A DNA stretch of 64,000 nucleotides from Chelonoidis abingdonii (taxonomy: Eukaryota > Chordata > Testudines > Testudinidae): contig NC_133770.1 of NCBI RefSeq assembly GCF_003597395.2, positions 5,948,038-6,012,037 of the forward strand. Reading direction: 5' to 3'. Below, piece after piece: positions 58,541-64,000 of this stretch. Position 1 is the stretch's first letter; each line of letters starts with the position of its first letter. Under the pieces are notes generated by a model, which saw nothing but the letters and a program-made list of their open reading frames with translations, searched no databases and was not told where the DNA came from. The translations under genes and the position numbers were made by a program.

Positions 58541-59996
58541 TTGATTATTACTTAGCCATAGTAGCATGTCTGCTGCAAACCTTGGCGCGAACTATAACTG
58601 CTTACATGACCACTAACTCCTACCAAAAAAAATTCTCTTTTCAACAAAGCCAGGAAATTAAATGGGAAAAAACTTTTAATGCAAAGTTAAAGTTGCCTGG
58701 TGATAGCTTATGCCCTTCCAGAACATTGAGTTCAGAAAACACAACGCTTACACAACTATAACTCTGTCCTCTTTGAGCAGCAACAACCCTAACACACACA
58801 CTGCCACTCAGCCTTTTCACTGTACTGAACAGGCACTGCCTGCACGTGCTCTATGCTCAAACACAACCTATTCTCCCTGTAGGAATACACACTCTGTGAA
58901 ATTTTACAACCCCTGCACACTTGCACACAGAATACCTCCTAAGCCTATACTTTCTTCTACCTACTCATCATTAAATCACAGATTGCTCTCATATTCTACC
59001 TCGCCACTGACAATACCCATGGCAAGAAGTTCCCAGTGTCCTGCAACTGACACATTTACAATTCTGTACTGAAATGATGCAGACTGAAACCTCAAGGTAT
59101 TTATGTATCTCTTTCCTCTGATACCACACATGGCGGGAAGGGAAGGCTCAGAACAGATCTCCTCAGATCACAATCACAACTCTTTCAAACTGCTCGAAAT
59201 TTTTCCTCCACCATTCAGTACAGTTACACCTAACACAGTGAATACAACTTGAGCGAATGCAGATAATTCTCAGTAGCTATTACCAGCTCCAGTGGGGCAG
59301 AGTTGTGGTTGGATGGGCATTTACCTTAACTCTGTATATCAGGAGTTTTAGCATTGCAGAATTTGATGCTCTGGAAAGGCTCAGGCTATCACCAAGCAAT
59401 CATAATGCTGTGCTAATGAAGTTTTTTTGCCATTTAATGTACTCTATAGCATGATCCTGTGATGACTCTGAGGGATATGGAGCAGATGACCTAATAAAGT
59501 CTCTTCCTTCTCTGATTTTGGGTTCATCTTTTCCTAAAAATACAAAGGATACTTAGTCCCCTCTTCATCCCTGCCCACAAGGTCAACGAGGTACAAAATG
59601 AGGCCATCACAGATAGCTTTTCATGGGGTTTTTCCCAAATCTGACAATGCACATTCTGCTGAAACTCCTTATAGTCTTCATATCAAAGAACTTCCTCAGT
59701 AAAATATAATATGCTTATATGATAGACTCAACTTAGCAAGGAACTTGTATTCTTCTCTGAAGTGCTTTCATGTTGCTTTGTAAATAACTGTGATAACGTT
59801 AGTTTAAAAAAATCCCAATTGCCCAAAGTATAATGCACTTAAAACTGATTATTTCAATACAAAAATCTAAGCCATATTGACAGCTCTAACAGCCAATTCT
59901 GTGAGTGTGTCTCAACAACAATAACTTTCATCCTTGGTATTTAACTTGGTTTGCTCCTAAGCAGATACTGATGCTTTTCCTCCTGGGGTCTTGCAG

Positions 59997-60120
59997 TAAC
60001 ACGTTTGTGCTGGAATATTGTGGAGAAGTGCTGGATCACAAAGAGTTCAAAGCCCGAGTGAAAGAGTATGCCCGAAGTAAGAACATTCACTACTACTTCA
60101 TGGCACTGAAAAATGATGAG
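59997..60120 (+). CDS. SETD2: SETD2 exon 6 (SET domain)
   Basis: The exon is 124 nt (1 + 41 codons). It encodes NTFVLEYCGEVLDHKEFKAR and VKEYARSKNIHYYFMALKND plus Glu, residues 1590-1630. The Y-C-G-E-V core of SET is present (1596-1600), and the HYYFMAL strand is intact. Where I recall human NKNYHYYF, this species reads SKNIHYYF. It ends in phase 0 at GAG|GTGAGT. A longer apparent frame starts upstream in the intron, but the acceptor at 59995-59996 fixes the true start. Confidence 0.97.
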
Positions 60121-61003
60121 GTGAGTGGCAGTGTATATACATTTGTAGGAGGGAATATCGTGTGTGTACACAGCTCTAGGTAAATACAATTTTACTTGAA
60201 TGTGGCATGCACAAATAGCAGGTTTTTTTCTCAAAGTCCAAATCCCTGTTTTTCATTTAAGCCCTTTTACCTGACAGGAGCTATATCAAACAGTGTTAAT
60301 GGCTACTTATAGCTAATTTAAGCTATTGATATACCAGTAGTTCTTCTTTCGTTGTCTTCTGTAAATCGCTGCTCTTGGAGTTAAATCCCTAACTGGATCT
60401 GGAATAGTTACAAGCCTAAGGAAGATTCATAGGCCCTAAGGCTCTGAGGGGACCATGTCTGTAAAAATACATTTTAATATTTTTCTTTTCCACGTAAGCA
60501 ATTTCTGTAGTTGGCCATGGGGTTGTTGTTATATGGTCACGAATTTGGGGGGAGAGGGTGCAGTAGAATAGTGTGCCCATTTGTGAATGGGTGGGCAACA
60601 TGGTACATGAGATAATCTTTGTATTAAAACATGATCTATGTGACAAAAACATTTCAGATCTCCTGGTGTGGACATTGCTGGGGGCTGCATGGGTGGGAAA
60701 TAATTGTTAAGATTTAAAATATAATAATAACCCCAGAACCAAGGAGAAATACGATGCATACTGTCTTAATACTATGGATAACAATGTAAATCAAATAAGT
60801 GTGTTTTCTCATACACAATTTTTATTACGAAACCTTTTTTCTCCAAAGCTATTACGGCTGATGCACAAAACAGGAAAGAATTATTAAAATTCTTATGGAA
60901 GTTTTCACCTTCAGCTTGCTACATACGCATGCTGACTTTTGCTTCTGCCATAGCACAGAGGAGAGGAAGAGTGCTTTTTGCTATAATTACTTTTCACTTT
61001 CAG
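60121..61003 (+). other. SETD2: SETD2 intron 6 (883 nt)
   Basis: GTGAGT donor, CTTTTCACTTTCAG acceptor. Nothing but unassigned AT-rich sequence was seen. Confidence 0.8.
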
Positions 61004-61081
61004 ATAATAGATGCAACCCAGAAAGGAAACTGCTCCCGTTTCATGAACCACAGCTGTGAACCAAACTGTGAGACACAAAAG
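61004..61081 (+). CDS. SETD2: SETD2 exon 7 (SET domain, NHSCEPN)
   Basis: The exon is 78 nt, 26 codons, phase 0 to 0. It encodes IIDATQKGNCSRFMNHSCEP followed by NCETQK, residues 1631-1656. The NHSCEPN motif (1645-1651) forms the SAM-binding pseudoknot; Cys1648 is the SET-core zinc ligand that pairs with post-SET cysteines. Arg1642 corresponds to human Arg1625 (from memory), a residue whose change abolishes H3K36me3. Confidence 0.97.
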
Positions 61082-61403
61082 GTGAGCTTCAAAGAAAACC
61101 TCCTGCTGCTTTGTTTTCAGTTTTGTTTCCGAGTTTTAACATGCTCAGTAGAAAATTCATTTGCCATTGATCTTTGCGCCTCTATCATTCAATCACTGCT
61201 ATTCAAAAGTAAATATATACCTTGGAAACCGGCTAATGCAGACACTTCAGTTTGGGATTTTAAGATCCTTCAGAGATGTTTTCTGCCTCTTGGAGGGTTA
61301 GCAATGTCTCTTGCCAGAGTTCCTTCATTTAATGTAGAAACTGGAGGGTCAAGCCTGGGTATTATAATAATCAATATTGTCATCTATTTTTTTCCTGCTG
61401 TAG
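61082..61403 (+). other. SETD2: SETD2 intron 7 (322 nt)
   Basis: This is the shortest intron in the window, GTGAGC to CTGCTGTAG. It has no in-frame stop when read from exon 7, so an unspliced message would stay open across it (see findings). Confidence 0.85.
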
Positions 61404-61501
61404 TGGACTGTGAATGGACAGCTAAGGGTTGGGTTTTTCACCACCAAACTAGTTCCATCAGGCTCAGAGCTAACATTCGACTACCAGTTCCAGAGATATG
61501 G
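61404..61501 (+). CDS. SETD2: SETD2 exon 8 (SET C-terminal motif)
   Basis: The exon is 98 nt, 32 codons + 2 bases. It encodes WTVNGQLRVGFFTTKLVPSG followed by SELTFDYQFQRY, residues 1657-1688, with Gly1689 split. ELTFDY (1678-1683) is the SET C-terminal motif with the catalytic Tyr1683 (human Tyr1666 by my count). The donor is TATGG|GTAGGT at 61502. The next exon, with KEAQKCFCG and the post-SET cysteines, is not in the window. Confidence 0.97.
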
Positions 61502-61649
61502 GTAGGTATTTTCTCTGTTTGTCTGCTTCAGTGTTACGAGTGGGTCTCCCTGAGTGCTCATATAATTAAGAAATTGTGCTGCAAAACTGACCAGTGAAAA
61601 GACATCCAAATGTATGTGAACAGTAGAAATCAAATTGGAGGTTAGGGAT

Positions 61650-62110
61650 GAAAAAGGTAATAGGATAATCTAGTCAATGTCCCGTCTAATGTAGGTTTAT
61701 TCTTGTAGATTTTACAGTATTTCTTTCAATCTGCCTTTAAATGTCCCAAGTCTGGGGGCTTCCCCCATTTCCCTTGGGAGACTATCCCACTGTCCGTAAT
61801 ATGGGAGTTTTCCAGATAATGATTTTATATACTCCTTTTCCTAATTTCATCCCCTTGCTAACTATCCTAGCTGCACCTCTGTTTTACGTAATTCCTGTTT
61901 TCCACTTCTGGACCTTTAGTATTCTACAGCTTTGCAAATATTTGTAGACAAATACCATGTTCCTCCTCCCCTTACACACACACTCCCTCTCACTATCCCC
62001 CTCCTCCCCCGATGCTTAGACAAGCTACAGCATACCTATTTAACTCTGTCTTTCCTTGTAGATCGGTTACTATATCGTAGTTGTTACTTTTATCTGAAAG
62101 TCCTCTAACT
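61650..62110 (-). mobile_element. decayed CR1/L3-like LINE end, minus strand
   Basis: GGATAATCTAGTCAATGTCC, then CTTCCCCCATTTCCCTTGGG and AGACTATCCCACTGTCCGTA, is the reverse complement of the 3' region of a CR1-clade LINE. It is strongly diverged from the CR1s at 23 kb and 37 kb. Confidence 0.5.
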
Positions 62111-62478
62111 TGGAAAGCTAGATGTGCTATTCCAGTTCTTACCCTAGGTTTACAGCGAGATGCTTTTTTCTCCCTGCTTCATACTGTGATGTTGCTGCAT
62201 TCTGCTGTGTGTCATGTTTGATACGTGAATGAGGCGCTCTAACTTAAACAGAGTTGAATTATAGAGAAATTTATACTCAATGAAAGTTCCTACTAATACC
62301 ATTTTAAAACATCTTGCCATTTGTTTTAATGAATAGTCCACTCCTACAGACACCATGCCATGTCAGAAGATACTGTATATTTAGAATTTGAGAGCTGGAA
62401 ATAAATTAGTTTGTCGTAAAATAAATAAATAAATACAAATAAAAAACCACCTATTCTAAAATGTCAATTATTCTCACA

Positions 62479-62545
62479 TGGTCACCCATTCCAAGTAGTA
62501 ACCAAGCTCAAACCTTGCCAGACTTCTGAAACCAGACCATCTGAG
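62479..62545 (-). repeat. 5S-rRNA-related sequence (5S-derived SINE or pseudogene)
   Basis: On the minus strand this resembles the internal-promoter half of vertebrate 5S rRNA. GGTCACCCATTCCAAGTAGT (+ strand) corresponds to the complement of the 5S box C region, ACTTGGATGGGAGACC, and the adjacent TAACCAAGCTCAAACCTTGC, CAGACTTCTGAAACCAGACC and ATCTGAGGCC follow 5S order with many changes. It is too diverged to be a working 5S gene. A 5S-derived SINE (SINE3/AmnSINE1 type) is the likeliest source. Confidence 0.55.
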
Positions 62546-64000
62546 GCCTGTCCACCTACGAGAAGAGTCAGTCTTCAAGCATTCCTATTGATTTCCACTT
62601 TTGTTCTAACATACTGTAACTCCCACGATGCATCTGTACGTCAAATTAGTATTTGTTTAATGTACCACTAACTTAATTTTATAAACTGCTGTCCCAGATG
62701 AAAATATAGGAGTGTTACTGTGGTAGGAAAATGTTAAGCATTTGTATGAAGTATGCAAACTATTATGAAGACACATGAACTTGCTTTGACATGTTACAAA
62801 TATCTCCTCAACCCTCTGCAGTCACTTGCAGTGGGGTGTATTGCATCAATGAGCGTGTAGAATATTGCGCATAGGGAAGAGTTCATGAAGTGAAGGAAAG
62901 AAATTTACTTCTTATTTTAAAATCCATAACCTTATTTCATATGCAAATTACTTCAAACTATTCAAAAGTGTTAGTTTTTATTCTGGACAAATAGTTACAG
63001 CCTGGGTTGAGTCCTCTCAATGGAGAGTCACCATTCTGCTGTCCTATACCCAACCTGGATCTCACATGCCCACAAGCCCACTGGGTCTGGGCAGCATCCA
63101 GACACTGTTTGTAGCTGTGATCTGTCTCACTCCCAGAATGCAGACTCCCTGACTAGCACCCTTCTGTAGTACAGTGGATCCTGCAGTCCTGCTGCCCTAG
63201 GCCCCAAGACTAGCGATGAACCCCTCAGATCTCCTCAGAGGTCTATGCATGCTATCACGATAGGCCACCCTCATGGGTACTCTGGTGTGCAGTACAACTC
63301 TTCAGGGACATGTGGCAGATAAAGTAAGGAATACTGAGGCTTTGCAACGGAACCTTTTAAACATACATACATTTCACTTAGAGTCAGCACAGGAGGTTTA
63401 CAGATCTATGTACAAATGGCAATACACTTCCCCACTCCTCTGAGACTATGCTCACCCCTTCTGTGTGTCCTTAGGCCCAGTGTATGTGAGAGGTGGGGCT
63501 CTTCTTCATGCAGGCCTTCTGCTTCCTGGTGGTGGTCTCCAGTGGGAGAGAGGATCTGGGGCAGACCCTGCCCTTAACTAAATTTGGTCTCCTCTGTCAG
63601 GTGATTCACTGGCTGGCTTCAAAGCCCTAATCATGTGGCTAAATTCCCAGCCTGCCTGCCCCTCCTATTCCCTCCCTCCCCCAACCTGCTTCCCTGAGAT
63701 CCTCCTTTTTAGCAAACCCATTGTTCTAATAGGGGAGTGTTATTCAAAGTTGGTAACCCCTTGATGTGCCTCATATTCAGGCACCAGGCTCCATAACATG
63801 AGTAATGATGCAGTCCAACATGACTGTTACAGTCCATGGTGAAGGGCATAAACAAGTTCACACTCAAAATAGAAGCTGAAATACAACATAATTTTCACAA
63901 AATCAGACTGGGGACCCAGACAACCCCTCAAATTGTCACTGTTATCTGCAATTTGAAGTTTTAAATTGGTCATTTTTGAGTTCTCTAAATACCAAAAATC

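Larger units (their letters stand above)
53510..59996 (+). other. SETD2: SETD2 intron 5 (6.5 kb)
   Basis: GTAAGG donor and GGGGTCTTGCAG acceptor. It contains an L2-like LINE (53640-54410), a MIR-like SINE (58356-58540), decayed CR1-like phrases near 55825-55930 and 56690-56810, and poly-C (57003-57015) and poly-G (57497-57513) runs. 56170-56260 (GAGCTAGCTGGAGCAATAGA) has a tRNA A-box look without a good B box. The remaining stretches, including 58541-59996, are unassigned. Confidence 0.75.
61502..64000 (+). other. SETD2: SETD2 intron 8, left part
   Basis: No post-SET exon is found before the window ends. It contains a CR1/L3-like LINE remnant (61650-62110), an AAAT microsatellite at 62418-62437, and the 5S-like sequence at 62479-62545. 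63000-63750 is moderately G+C-rich and could be a retroelement LTR, but I could not find terminal repeats. Confidence 0.75.

Noticed and set aside
60929..61003. In-frame ORF extension before exon 7
   Set aside because: It is intronic; the acceptor AG at 61002-61003 and the protein alignment fix the exon start at 61004.
63000..63750. Possible LTR of an endogenous retroelement
   Set aside because: No terminal TG...CA pair, duplication, polyadenylation layout or coding sequence could be shown; left as unassigned.
1..64000. CRISPR arrays, operons, bacterial-type systems
   Set aside because: The window is vertebrate nuclear DNA with spliceosomal introns; no regularly spaced repeats of that kind are present.

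Overview
The window is genomic DNA of a reptile, most likely a turtle (Testudines). The DNA is AT-rich and intron-rich. It is crowded with CR1 LINEs, MIR/CORE-type SINEs, a tRNA-derived SINE, hAT-type MITEs with the GGCTTGTCTACACT terminus, and the 118-bp TAGGGTGACCAGA element, which I associate with turtle genomes. The species call is inference from repeat types only.

The only protein-coding host gene I can support is SETD2, the H3K36 trimethyltransferase, on the + strand. Eight coding exons fall in the window and the gene runs off the right edge. Exon 1 (coding 9422-9459) lies in a large CpG island (about 8640-10360). Exon 2 is a 16-nt microexon (41393-41408). Exon 3 is a giant 4451-nt exon (45231-49681). 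Exons 4 to 8 (51648-51779, 53381-53509, 59997-60120, 61004-61081, 61404-61501) encode the AWS domain and almost all of the SET domain. Phases agree at every junction (2,0,2,2,2,0,0,2). The spliced reading frame gives 1688 complete codons up to the exon 8 donor, where the Gly codon is split. The post-SET, SRI and WW parts lie beyond the window.

Layout: 1-1330 holds a broken gypsy-type LTR retrotransposon on the minus strand. 1331-8640 is gene-free upstream DNA with dispersed repeats. 8640-10360 is the promoter/CpG island with exon 1 and two G/C-rich tandem repeats. 9460-41392 is intron 1 (31.9 kb), containing a minus-strand CR1 (23.2-24.4 kb), several MITEs, and a multilayer nest at 32.6-38.5 kb: a CR1 interrupted by a 1.1-kb foreign block and, separately, by a CACTG-ended DNA transposon that still carries an open 366-codon reading frame. 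41409-45230 is intron 2, with a MITE inside a MITE. Introns 3 to 8 hold an L2-like LINE, a 677-bp hAT element with a perfect 8-bp target duplication, further SINEs and a 5S-rRNA-related sequence.

The most notable points are the microexon, the apparent loss of the human N-terminal extension with an in-frame uORF before the start codon, and the nested CACTG transposon with readable TIRs and target duplication. All assignments come from reading the sequence and from memory of the families; no database search was run.
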